Assembly (NCBI GenBank): GCA_020726505.1
Contig: JAHLEZ010000001.1
Coordinates: 6,634,001-6,698,000, forward strand
DNA length: 64,000 bases
Reading direction: 5' to 3'
From: Leptodontidium sp. MPI-SDFR-AT-0119
Taxonomy: Eukaryota > Ascomycota > Leotiomycetes > Helotiales > Leptodontidiaceae
Position 1 is the stretch's first letter, and each line of letters starts with the position of its first letter. Shown piece by piece: positions 51,855-62,736 of this stretch. The notes below the pieces were generated by a model. That model searched no databases. It was not told the origin of the DNA and saw nothing but the letters and a program-made list of their open reading frames with translations. Made by a program: the position numbers and the translations under genes.

Positions 51855-53581
51855 GAACCTCCCTTTCCCTTGTCCCTTCCTCCCTCTCAGGCATATAGCA
51901 TAGAGCGAGCGTGCTACATTATGAAAATCATTTCTGTGTCTTGGTCTTTTTACAGATAAGACATCTTTACTTGCGGGTGGCGTGCGTGGTGTGCGTGGCG
52001 TTTGTTCCTCGCTTGCTTTTGGCATGGGCGTAGTGGCATTACCTTGGCATTACCGGGTTCTGATCTGAGTCTTCTCAGACGGTCTAGATAGAGCGATTGG
52101 TGTGGTTTGAGACTAAGAATATATCGTTCTCACGATATGATATCTGATATCTGATCTTGTTTTTCTGTGTTCTGCTGTGTTATGGGTGATTAGTAATTTC
52201 TAGTAATATCTCACTAGTGAGTATCACTATAGTATCTATCGTATACTTCGTACAGGGGTAAATAAATGTTAAGTGGTAGACCCAATTAAAGAGCAGGATC
52301 AGGTATCTTAACCAGATGATTGGTCAGGCCACCCAGAAATTCTGACTTTATGTGGGCCAATTTAACATTTATTACGGCCTATACGTAGTACTATCTATTA
52401 TCGGGGACTTGAGATAGGGGCGTAGTCTTAGTAAGATCTCGTCCTATTTATAACGATGGCATAAACTTTATGCAGCAACGGTTTTGGTATCTTTAATCTT
52501 GTATCAGACAGTGATACAATCGCTAGATGGACTCGCTACCGGTTTAAGTCGTGTCGAGTCGAGCTTTGACCTGCTGCTAGTATTCCTGGTAGTACTCCTT
52601 TTGCTCTCCTAGTCCAGTTGGAAGCGGTTCCGAAACAATATGGGCTGGTGAGACGCCAGGGAGCTTCCGAAGTGTTGAGGTCGGGAGAGCTTGCTGGCTG
52701 AGATAAAAGATTCTAAGGTAAGGAGGGAAAGGAAAATGCAGGTCTCTGAGGAGAGCGGGCCATATGGACAGTTCTCGGCTAGTTTACACTAGATAAGTAC
52801 AGGTAGGTAGGTTCGTCACAGTTAGTACAGTGTGAGCAAAAAGGTAAAATTAATCAGCAGGTCAGGACGGTATGAAATCTCACACTTTTAAAGCTTTTGC
52901 CATAACCAACAAGATATCGTTAGTCTCGTAGTCTTTCCAGGGAGGGGCTTGTTTATGTAGTAGATTCGTGTTCTTTATAGGTGAGGGGGATTCCCTCTAG
53001 CTCTTCAGGTGTTGTGAGGAGCTTGACTAAGCATACTATATTAAACAGGTCTATTATATAGGTATGGAGCTTTACTAATGAAGCAGGGATAGGTCCGATT
53101 TGGAAGCTATAAGCCAAGCTGCAAGTGGAGGGTTGGCTGGGTACGATCTAACAATCCTTAAACTTAATCTGTGAACGGGCAAAAGTATGCAGGGGATAGG
53201 CTAGTATAAGAAACTGGCTTACTGTACTACACGGAGGACTTCGGTCATTCGGAGATGTTATTGAGCGAGACATGGACATGGCTAAACTGCTTGCCTCACC
53301 AGTGGTAGAAGTTTAGAGGTTTCGGGTTCCTTTGTTTTAAATTAGCCGAGGTTCTGATAACGTCAGTTCGCAATGGCTTCCAATTGTGGCGAGTCCGAGC
53401 TATCATACTTTCAGCTTGGGCGAATTATTTAACTCTTACACATCTGAAGCTGTAGTTGATTTATCACGTTTGCTTCTGCTCGGTATTTGGCACAGTTTCC
53501 CACTATGGTTTTACGAGCTGGGATTTAACCGGTATTGAATCTAGTCTAACTTCTATTTTTTTTTCTGCCCATCGTTTTTCT
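51855..53581. other. 1.7-kb gap without a gene
   Basis: No ORF over 60 codons is present on either strand, in line with old, mutated DNA. Part (52560-53180) has an uneven TA-rich texture suggestive of a decayed transposon, but no protein motif, LTR or TIR can be made out. The first 100 bases are the 3' flank of the PP2C gene. Confidence 0.4.
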
Positions 53582-55587
53582 CTAGGTCTGTGTTAGATTT
53601 GGTTTACTTAAATTCAAAAGAACTGCTGCAAATAGACCAGCAATAGCAGCCGTAAGCGTAAGGATCCACCTATCTTTGTTAGATTACTGAAATATAAGTA
53701 TCAGGTGGGATGTAGCTTACGCAGGTTGCATAGCATCGACGAGAATATCTAGGACGTCGCTAATGCTCGAGGATGGGAAGTCACTTAGAGATCCGCTCGT
53801 CCCTGATAATAGTCTTTCGATGCTTGAGGAAGATGTTTCTGGTAGAAGGTCCTGGAACCAAAGAGTGGCTAGGTTTGTGAAGATTGCTGTCGAAGTAGCC
53901 ATTGAAAGTGCGATTCCCCCAACTTGAGCTAGGTCTTTGTGAGCATGGAGGAAATAAAGAGGACTAGGCTTGGTCTTACAGATTATGATAAAAGTCATCG
54001 CTTCTTGTTTTTGGCTCTTGGAGATGTATGGTCCTACCAAAGTATACGGAAGTTGAAGGTATGACCCCATCCCCGCCCCGATTAAAGCTTCAGAAATGTA
54101 GACAAGGGAAGGCGACGAATTGACTTGGAGGCAAACTGCAGATTGTCAGCGCTAGGTGTAAATGAGGATTTTAGCAAGTTCCGGCTTACCCATGTAAACA
54201 AAGCCTGGCAAAGCTACCAGAGTTCCCGCAACAGGCCACCATTCCAGACGACCAATTTTGGACATGAAATAACCAGAGAGTGGCATAATTGCAGACATAG
54301 CAATTATCATAGGAAGCAGCCTGAGTGCTGCATCCAAAGCGGAATCTCCCCTCGTGAACTGAAAGTAAAGAGATACGAAGTTGGCTGGCACGAAAGCCGC
54401 GATGCTACTTGTTGAACCAATGATAAATACCAGTAGGACGTTCCGGTCGAACATCATACCGATAGGGAAGACTCGGTCTTCAGCTGTTGTTCGGAAACAA
54501 AAGAATTGCTGGGTCACGAATAGTGATAAGAATGTAACTGCGAGAGAACTGATGCCAATCATCATTGGACTGGACCAAGGAAAACGGGTGCCTCCCGAAT
54601 TGATGCTTGAGAATAGCGTGATGATGGTGCATATGCTAAGTGCTGCGCCTAATGTGTCGAAATTCTGGAGACGTGATTGAAGAGGAATCTTTGATTTGGA
54701 TGGAATGCTTGGGAGGAGGTAGATGTAGACCGGAGCGAAGGCGCCACAAACTAAGAGGTTGATGTAGAATGCCCATCTCCACGAATCCTTTCCCAATAGA
54801 CCACCGAAGAGTGGACCGATGACTCGACCAATACTCCAGAAAAGGCCGCTGTTTACCCCCACGTTAGCTAGTTCTAGCAAGCATAGGTATGATGAGATCA
54901 CTCACGTAACCCCTAAATAAACAGGTCTTTCTTTTTCGGTCGTAAGCGATGTGAGAATAGTCATAATACCAGTGTAAACTCCGATGCCTCCTACTCCAGC
55001 AAGAACTCGTCCAATGATCAATGCATTCATATTCCATGCCGCCCCACAAAGTGCCGAGCCAAACATGAAGATCGTGAGAAATCCGAGATACAGCGTTTTC
55101 GCGTTGAAAATACTATAAATCTTGCCAATTGGGAGAGTGAGAGACAGAGAACCAAGGCCAAAGCTATATAAAGTCAGGTTTAGGCTGTTCTGAGGAGACG
55201 ACAGATCGAGGGACTCACCCCACAAAGACCCATGGAAGTTTTGATGCCTCGCCCAGCTCACTGACGATGACCGGAATAAGAATGGTTGTGACGCTTTTAT
55301 CTAGGCAGTAAAAGAACATGGCTGAAGCAACGCCGGCAACCAAGAGTGCCCACTACGACGAATTAGCGGCTTCCAATTGTTGCCTTTCGGATGCTATCAC
55401 TTACTGACCACCCCCGAACCCTTTCTTCATCGACATCTTCGCCATCTGACAGTGATTTGAGGTGTGGTTCGCAATCTTCCTCATCACCTTCTCTCTTTTC
55501 GTCCAGAGTTTCCTCCTTACAGCGCTCGAGGTCAAGAGATAGAGACTCATCATTGCCCAATGGTTCGTATTGTGCGGTCATTCTCAT
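53582..55587 (-). CDS. Major facilitator superfamily transporter (DHA14-like)
   Basis: Fungal DHA-type MFS proteins export drugs or metabolites by proton antiport. An acidic N-terminal tail (about 55 residues) precedes helices starting W-A-L-L-V-A-G-V-A-S-A-M-F-F. Typical motifs are L-D-K-S-V-T-T-I (motif D region), L-P-I-G-K-I-Y (motif A region) and S-I-G-R-V-I-G-P-L-F-G-G (motif C, antiporter). Seven exons (55587-55405, 55352-55219, 55163-54906, 54848-54190, 54135-53980, 53934-53721, 53669-53582) keep phase and give 563 residues. The last short exon adds a final helix (L-T-A-A-I-A-G-L-F-A-A-V-L-L). The start could also be the ATG two codons later. No biosynthetic cluster surrounds it, so the substrate is open. 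Confidence 0.88.
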
Positions 55588-56826
55588 CGCTTCCCTGAAA
55601 TTGACGAACAAAAATCATCACCAAAACGAGAGACGAAGTAGAAATGAATATACAGGAAGAAGGAACTGAATATGCAGAAGAGGTCAACATATTTTATGTG
55701 TGAAATACCGGTACACCGGAAGCGTTTAATTAATAGATTAAGTTTTGAGCTAGGGGTAGTCGTTCCCAGGTGAGAGTTTCGTCTCATCTTTGGAAAAGGG
55801 GGCTCAAAATCATAAAACACCCTTGTGAAGTTTAACGACTGCCCAAAATTGGAGTCTGTATTAAACCTTCATAGTCACGGTGGTCTGGACAAAGCTCATC
55901 AGCTCATCAATACCTAATCTAAACTGCAACCGGAAATGACAAATTAATTACTTGTTACGAGCGGAAAGTCACTCCGGCCGCCTGTTCGTGGATTATTCTA
56001 TATTGTCAAACTGGTGAAAGCATTACTAAGTAAAAGATGACTTATCTTATTAGAAAATAAAATAGCTGGAACGACCTCGAAACGTATCTACGACTTGATT
56101 CCAAAAAAAAAAAAAAAAAAAAATTGCCTTTGTAGAGAGAATCATAGAGAATCCAATCAGAGATCCCGTGTTGCCGGCTGAACCGGATTCCAATTCCATG
56201 TGTCGATCCTCGCAAATCGGACCCTACCTAGAACGCGTTTAGAACGCCACTTCGTCGTCCTCGGACAAGAGAGTTTGTCCGGTCTCAAAAGTTCGAGATG
56301 TCGGAAGGGTTAGCCCTGCGACGACGAGTAGCTGTGGGAGTTATGAGACGTGTCGCCTTCTTTGTGCTACTCACGTGCAACACCCTGGGCGAGACTTGTT
56401 AATTAAGGTTTAGATCCAGCTGCCTTGAAATCGCGGAGGTCTTCGCCGCTCTGCTTAAACCAAACAAATCTCGTATCAAAGTGGTGGATGAATTTGGGGG
56501 GTCCTCGTCAGATCTCGTCTCACACACCCCGTTCGCTTCCCACCCCCGCCTAATTACGAGTAATTGATGCCCCCACGCCCCTCGGCTATTACCAGCAACC
56601 TTTTTCACCAGTCTTTTCTCAACCCCGCCGCCTTTTAACCCAACCCCGAGGATGGAACGATATCGGGCTCCTCACAACACCAGACGAGCGACACCGGACA
56701 CCCTCAGCGCAAATACTCAACTAGCCGGACCATTCATTCCCTTCGAGAAGCGTTTGGCGATAACGGCAAAAGCAATTTCCTCGGCAGCCAGGCATCCCTC
56801 GAGTCCTCCTCCCCCGTCCTCTCCGC
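55588..56826. other. Divergent intergenic stretch, MFS and Zn2Cys6 gene
   Basis: This holds a 21-base A run (56103-56123) and CT-rich tracts near 56550-56650 suited to a long 5' leader. A plus-strand ORF at 56652-56915 overlaps the regulator's start in another frame and could be a leader uORF. No separate gene is supported. Confidence 0.4.
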
Positions 56827-59237
56827 ATGGAAGGGGTCCAAGGGGTTGGTGCCGGAGCTGCGAGTGGTGGGGCAACGAGCCCAACTACCAGCATTCGTCC
56901 AGGCACGGCGGGTAGTTACAAGAGGAAGAGGAGTGGTATTGAGTTCGAGAGCAGCCCTGGTAGTGGTGGAGAAGACAATGAAGAAGAGGCAGAGAGACGA
57001 CGACAGCCAGGTGTGAAGAGGGCTTGCAATGAATGTCGACAGCAGAAAGTGAGTCACTATATTATATTGAGAGAGAAAGAGAAGGAAAGAAGGAAAGAAA
57101 GAAAGAAAGAGCCGCATGCGACGCGACAATAGTGCTGGACAATTGCCATTAGAAAACAGAAACTAATCTTTGTGATCCTCTAGTTACGCTGCGATGTCGT
57201 CCAAGATCCCTTCACCGTCTGCTCGCGCTGCAACCGATTGAAGCTGGAATGCAAGATTGAGTCGAACTTCAAGCGCGTGGGCAAGAGAAGCAAGCATGCC
57301 GAAATGGAGAAGCAAATTGAACGCCTGAGACGCAGTCTTCACCGCGCCCAAGCACAAGGATACATGGTTGACGATGAGGAGGAAATCGAGTCACCCCTTG
57401 CGAACGGCTCGTATTCCCGCAACAACCAATCCTTCATGGGCTCTGAAGAGGCGGTCTCGTCACTCCTACACTTGAAGCAGAGCGGATCATACCAATTACC
57501 ACGGATCGTTCATGACATCGAGAATGTTGGATTGACGGAGGTGGCCATCAATGATCTCTTTACCGATTTTTGGATGTGCTATCACCCATATCTCCCATTT
57601 TTGAATCCTCACCAGTCTCCGGACCAATACTATGCACAACACCCTCTGCTCTTCTGGGCTATTGTTGCAGTTGCTGCTCGCAGATATACAGCAGATCCTG
57701 GCTTGTTGACTTCGGTTTCAGGACCTTTGTCGAGACTTCTCTGGCAAACTGTTGGAGAGGTTCCAAACAATCACTATGTTGTCAAGGCATTATGCTTGAT
57801 TTGCACTTGGCCTTTGCCCACAAGCACTACTTCGACAGACCCTACGCATATCCTGTGTGGTGTCATGATGAAGACTGCCACTGGCATTGGACTTCACCGA
57901 CCCAACCATACACAAGACTTCTCTCGGGTCTCGATTGACTTGAATAGAGAGCAATTGCATGACCGAGTCACTACTTGGGCAGTCTGCAATATTGTAGCGC
58001 AAAGTGTGGGTACTGGATATGGACAACCAGCCTCCACCCTTTATGACTGGACACTTGCCGTCAGACCAGGAGAAGATGGACCGTTCACGTTATCTCCAGA
58101 ACTCGAAGCCCGACTTCAAATCGAGCGTTTCTGCGACAAAGTTTCGAAGGAAATGTACAGTAATGCAAGCGATCCTCGAGGTGTAGCAGGTGACGAGCTG
58201 AGAGCAATGTTGACGCGAGTCTATAAGCGAGAATTCAGCGAACTTCGAGTTTCCATTCTCTCCAGAGCGGACCTTTCACCGGTTGTTCAACTCCACCTCA
58301 AAGCTGCTGGTCTTCATCTGCGCTTATCAGCTTTCTTCGATTCGAGCTCTACACCGGGATACGTCAGTGATCTGATGGGGTTATGGCTAGCAACAGTTGA
58401 TTTCTTGGACTACGTTCTGGAACTCGACGCGCCTACACCAGAGAATCCTCGAGGAAGCATTCTTCGCTATGCCACAAACTACATCCTACAGATGATAGAT
58501 GCCGCTTGCTTCACTCTGCTCAAGTTGCTCGGTTCCTTCTTCGCAGCTTCCATCGATTTCGACAGAGGTCGGCTGTTGTTCCATCGCACTATCCAAGTCA
58601 TTCGAAGTATGAGTATCATCAATAATGATCTGCCATGGAGACTTGCCGAACTTATGGTCCAGATGTGGAACGGTGCACGAGTAGAGCAGCGAAGTCAACA
58701 ACAAATGACCAACAACGGCAACGGCAACGGCAACGGTCACGAGCCAAGAGCTACCGTTGATGACAGTCTCCAACTTAAAGTTCGCTGCCGAATGAGCATG
58801 TCGCTAATGTTCGATTCGATCTGGCGCTGGCGCGAAGAGTTCCAAGCCCAAGGGCGCGGCAATCTTGAAGGTCAGCCACTCCATCTCCTTTCCTTTCCTC
58901 CCACGGTGCGCAATTCACTTAAAACTAACGCCTTCTCATAGCAGCCATGAAGAATCCCACTAATCCAGATAGCGCAGCAGAATCCTCTGCTTCCTCTACA
59001 CACATGGACTCTACACTCATGCCACCCTCTCACCAACTTCAGAACCAGCTCCTCAACGCTGCGGGCTCTGTTACGCCAAGTTCGCATGGCTTGCCGTCTG
59101 GTATGATGGGTGGCGTTGGGTACGGAGAGAGCAACTACGAGGTCTTTGACCCCCTAAACTGGATGCTGGATGGTCTGGTCGATTTCCCATACTCGTATGC
59201 AGCTGTCCAGGGCTTGGAGCAGAATGGGATGGGTTGA
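56827..59237 (+). CDS. Zn2Cys6 transcription factor with fungal_trans domain (Leu3/War1-like)
   Basis: This is a nuclear DNA-binding regulator. The binuclear zinc cluster reads C-N-E-C-R-Q-Q-K-L-R-C, then C-S-R-C-N-R-L-K-L-E-C: six cysteines spaced C-x2-C-x6-C-x9-C-x2-C-x6-C. A basic linker (F-K-R-V-G-K-R-S-K) and a coiled coil (E-M-E-K-Q-I-E-R-L-R-R-S-L) follow, then the large middle homology region. Introns 57049-57183 (splitting the zinc cluster) and 58871-58941 (weak GTCAGC donor) keep phase and give 734 residues. An N-G repeat (about 58713-58742) lies late. The linker resembles Leu3-type factors, but target genes cannot be read from sequence. The adjacent, divergent MFS gene is a possible target. 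Confidence 0.85.
57065..57112 (+). repeat. GA-rich / GAAA microsatellite in the first intron of the regulator
   Basis: GAGAGAAAGAGAAGGAAAGAAGG runs into repeated GAAA inside intron 1 (57049-57183), with no effect on the frame. Confidence 0.7.
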
Positions 59238-59899
59238 TTGAGTATCAACTCGATGATAAATTTCGACGCTCTTGTAGCCTGCTACCCAGATCTCGCATTC
59301 GCCTAGCTGCCTTTTTTCGACTAGCCGACTTCGCCTCCTTGGATCTACCTCGATCTGCGCACTCTTCACTTCTCTAGTCTATATTATTTTGGGAAAGGCG
59401 CGCAAGGCGCGCAAGGCGTTCATACGATGTTCCGATCACGACGGCACGAAATTGTTCATCGGAGTGGAGTACGCCGCCAATCGACCATACGACACTGCAT
59501 AGCACAAGCACATAGGCATCATTCTTCATTACTGGTTTTTGTCTTTCTCTTCCTTCTTCTCCGATGATTGGTTCAAAAATCACTTTTTGTTTTCGTTATA
59601 TGATGTCTCGCAGACTCGCAGGCAGCTGTTCTCCTTGACCCTGTACTTGCCGAATATTGGGTGTCTGTTGAGGCGCCATCCTGCAAAGTTCATCTCAACC
59701 TCATGGCGCCGAATTCCGTCATCCTCGATCTCGCCTTCTTCAAACCAATTATCTGCTTCTTCGTTTTTCGACGCCCCCAACCTCCACTCTACCCGCGCCC
59801 CTCCCCTCCCGACACACCACAATTTCGCTGGGGCGATCCGTTTCCCCACTCCATACCGGCCGCCTGTGAGATTCTAGGTTCATTCCGTACTAATATCTA
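59238..59899. other. Intergenic stretch; may hold the first exon of the dioxygenase gene
   Basis: No clear gene. An acceptor with branch site (ACTAATATCTAG) ends at 59899, so the dioxygenase gene probably begins with a short exon somewhere here. An ATG at 59702 is one candidate, but its donor is not clear. CCGCCxxx-type and CT-rich tracts occur. Confidence 0.35.
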
Positions 59900-60955
59900 G
59901 AAATCGATCATTTCCCTTATACAATACCTCCTTCCGTAATCAACTTTGACTCAAACCAACTCCTAACTCCAGTCCACTTCTTCTCTCATGGATCCACGAT
60001 GATGCTTGGTGAGGAATCGGCGTCAGTAAACTACTGGAAGAAGTGTGGAGATGCTGCTCTCGCGAATGGCATCAAACACGTGGTGATGATAGTGAGGAAT
60101 TTCCATTCCGTCCTTCCCTGCTCTTGTATCCGTCTTATATCAACACACCAAATACTAAAACCACACAGGGCGCACATTGGGCAACCTTGGGCGACGAAAT
60201 CGAAGTAGCGGCCAACCCGTCTCCCGCCAAATCCCCTGTCGCCTACGTCGAGCCCTCAAAATTCATGCCGTACAAGCTCAACCCCGACATTCCCATGGCG
60301 TCGCGCTGTGTAGAGATGCTCAAGAAAGGTGGCCTGAAAGCAAAACTCAATGAAAAATTCGACTGGATCCACGATACCTATCTGATTCTCATCCGGATGT
60401 TTCCCAATGGCTGTCCACCAACAACAATCATCAGCATAAACGCGAGATACGACCCGCACTACCACGTCAAGGTGGGAGCGGCTCTACGACTGAGAAGTGA
60501 AGATGTATTGTTCATTGGTACTGGAGGAGCGGTGCATAATCTGTATCGAAACAATTGGTTCCAAATGCTACGTTATCGCGTAAGTCATTTTCTCACACCC
60601 CTCCTCCTTCCTCACCTCGCTAAAACCCCGCCCAGATAACTTCGCTATGGAATCACCTCCCGACAGCACCATGCTAGACTTCTGTCAAGAATTGGAGGAT
60701 GCGATCACGAAGAACTCTGGGCCGGATCTGAGGCGTGCGATGACGATGTTGATGAAAGTCCCAAAGTACCATGATGCTCATAGCACGGATGACCATTTCA
60801 TGGCTGCTATGTTTGTAGCTGGCCTCTGTGGCTCGGTGGAGGATGTGGGCACGCCTGCTGAGCTGGGTGCTGAGGATTGGGAGTTGAGGAATATGTGTAA
60901 TAGTCAGTTTACTCTTGGGACGTGGTCTAGGTCGGGTCTTGTTGCCGCTCGGTAG
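59900..60955 (+). CDS. LigB-type extradiol dioxygenase (4,5-DOPA dioxygenase-like)
   Basis: This family uses a non-haem metal to cleave aromatic rings. The metal-binding blocks are present: V-H-F-F-S-H-G-S-T near the start, G-A-H-W, and Y-D-P-H-Y-H-V-K-V-G-A-A-L. T-G-G-A-V-H-N-L follows, as in DOPA dioxygenase. The true start lies upstream of 59900 (no ATG in this frame after the acceptor). The intron 60092-60168 fits. The next intron, GTAAGT at 60580 to CCCAG at 60635, leaves the last exon one base out of frame: the expected D-N-F-A-M-E-S-P-P-D would need one more G at the junction. As read, the protein ends early at R-I-T-S-L-W-N-H. Either a rare splice choice or a one-base deletion is involved. 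Confidence 0.7.
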
Positions 60956-61191
60956 TTGTTTACTTGCACTTTGTGTTACAGTTTTGTAAATATTCCTAGG
61001 AAGTCTACAGTATATTTTGAAGATCAGAATTAAGAAATGTGTCCATGGCTGTAGTTTAGTAACTTCACTTCGTGTCTTCATCTCCGTCATTGTAAGTCCG
61101 GAATTACAAATGAGATGTCTCGCCGTCAAATCCAATGAGCGAATAAGTCAGATCATCCAAACTCAATAACCCTACACCCCGAATCAAAGCA

Positions 61192-61560
61192 ATGTCAACC
61201 GACCAACTAACCGACGCCCGCGCCCGCCTCCTCTCCCACTTCACATCCGCGCAAGGCAGCGCCGAGCACGGCTCGAAATGGAACGAGCTCTGGACAGAAG
61301 GATTTCTGCCCTGGGACAAAGGCTTCCCCAACCCAGCTCTCTTAGACCTGCTCTCGCAACGTCAAGATCTCCTCCCTCCCCCTTCACATTTATCTTCATC
61401 TTCACAGCAAAGTAATAAAAGGAAGAAAGCTCTCGTGCCAGACTGATGATGTCCTCCTGTTAAGTGCGCGTGGGTATGACGCGTACGGACTTGAGATCTC
61501 GAGTAAAGCCTTAGAGGAAGCGAAGAAGGTTAAAGGGGAGATGGAAGCGGATGTGGAGAT
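61192..61560 (+). pseudogene. Thiol/thiopurine methyltransferase (TPMT-like) relic lacking SAM motif I
   Basis: The start reads W-N-E-L-W-T-E-G-F-L-P-W-D-K-G-F-P-N-P-A-L, the family signature. It continues to K-K-A-L-V-P, after which the glycine-rich SAM-binding motif (usually G-C-G-x-G) should follow. Instead TGATGA comes, and the next conserved segment resumes in another frame as D-D-V-L-L-L-S-A-R-G-Y-D-A-Y-G-L-E-I-S, near 61445-61510. A short deletion thus removed motif I and the frame. The rest of the enzyme is missing after about 61560. SAM could not bind, so the copy is dead. Confidence 0.7.
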
Positions 61561-61623
61561 GCGCACTAAGTCTTTGCAGAAGCTTCGGTGTTTGATGAAC
61601 TTTATGATGAAAAAGGCGAGGTA

Positions 61624-62305
61624 GATGGAGGCGGCGCTGAGGCCCATCCAGACCCAGTACTCGGGCAACTCCATTTTCGGCACTACTCCCAAATGCTAAA
61701 TTTCTCAAAGACGATCGGAAGCTATTAGTTGTTCTCTTCCAGGGATCGTTTTATCAACTCTAACGGTTATCAGAGGAGGAAGGTGAGATGAAGTCGAGAT
61801 AGGTTGCTAGCGCTTACTGTACAACTTTCCCACAAGCTCTTATATAACCTCTTCTTGAATGTAGCTTCCTAATATCAAGATGAGTCAAACGCGTTCGTTA
61901 CAGTTAACTTGGGCTGCTTCTTCATCCCTTATTGTCTAAATCGACTTTTGTGTGCGTGTTTTGTTAATGGTGACTTAGCTATCACTATTGGGTTTTGCGA
62001 GCTCCCCCTTTAAGCCTCTCCACGTTACATACTTTAGTCTTCGACGGTTTGAATAATGGTGTAGATATAAGTCAAAAATAAAATGCGGAGGGGGATATTG
62101 AAGGAATTCTGAATTGCAAAGAAAGAGCTTTACCCGCTCTAAAGGTTCCCCTGACAAGCCTTGTGCTACTACTGAATTGTCTTGACTAGTTCCGATCTCT
62201 ATTTATAGTTCAGATGCCTACAGTCTAAAGCTTTGACCCAAGCAACTTAGAAAGCCAAAATTTTACTTTGAACAGGTTTGTTTACTTTATTTTATTCGTA
62301 AATGA
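61624..62305. other. Non-coding stretch before the possible LTR
   Basis: A minus-strand ORF (61402-61692) starts M-E-L-P-E-Y-W-V-W with a good membrane helix (A-A-S-I-Y-L-A-F-F-I-I-K-F) but overlaps the methyltransferase relic; I cannot decide whether it is real. The rest shows nothing. Confidence 0.35.
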
Positions 62306-62526
62306 TGTGACGCTTGCTCTGTAAAGAGAGCAATCACGTGTGACAGCGGCCCCACATATCAATACACGGCATATGAAGATAACAAGAGTCTCTTAGAATC
62401 TACAACTAGGTAGGAAAGAAGGTAAAGCGAGAAGAGCTCTATATACAAAGGGGGAGCGCCATGGGGCCAATTAATCTCGGTAAAGCTCGGTTAGTTGGCA
62501 TCCTCTGGGCGCTCCTGACCGTCACA
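62306..62526. mobile_element. Possible solo LTR
   Basis: The block begins TGTGACG and ends CGTCACA, perfect 7-bp inverted TG...CA ends, and holds CTATATAC near 62440. The five bases on either side (AATGA and AAAAG) do not match, so no target duplication is kept. Size (221 bp) suits a small LTR. It lies 210 bp beyond the stop codon of the minus-strand TPR gene. Confidence 0.45.
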
Positions 62527-62736
62527 AAAAGAGCTTAATGGTGGTGTCGCGGGTCGAGGGGTCCTATCACACTATAATAAGATCTTTATAATTTAGATGG
62601 GCGGCGACGACGCGATTAAAATTTTGGAATTAACAAGTTAAGAGTTCGGGAGAGGTGTACAACGTAACTAAAATAAAAAATATATTGGAATTTTGATAAG
62701 TTAATGGCAGAGTCGTGAGAAAGAAGCCTTCATGGC

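Noticed and set aside
52560..53180. A specific retrotransposon in the 52-53 kb gap
   Set aside because: The texture suggests decay, but I could not identify a reverse transcriptase, integrase, LTR or TIR.
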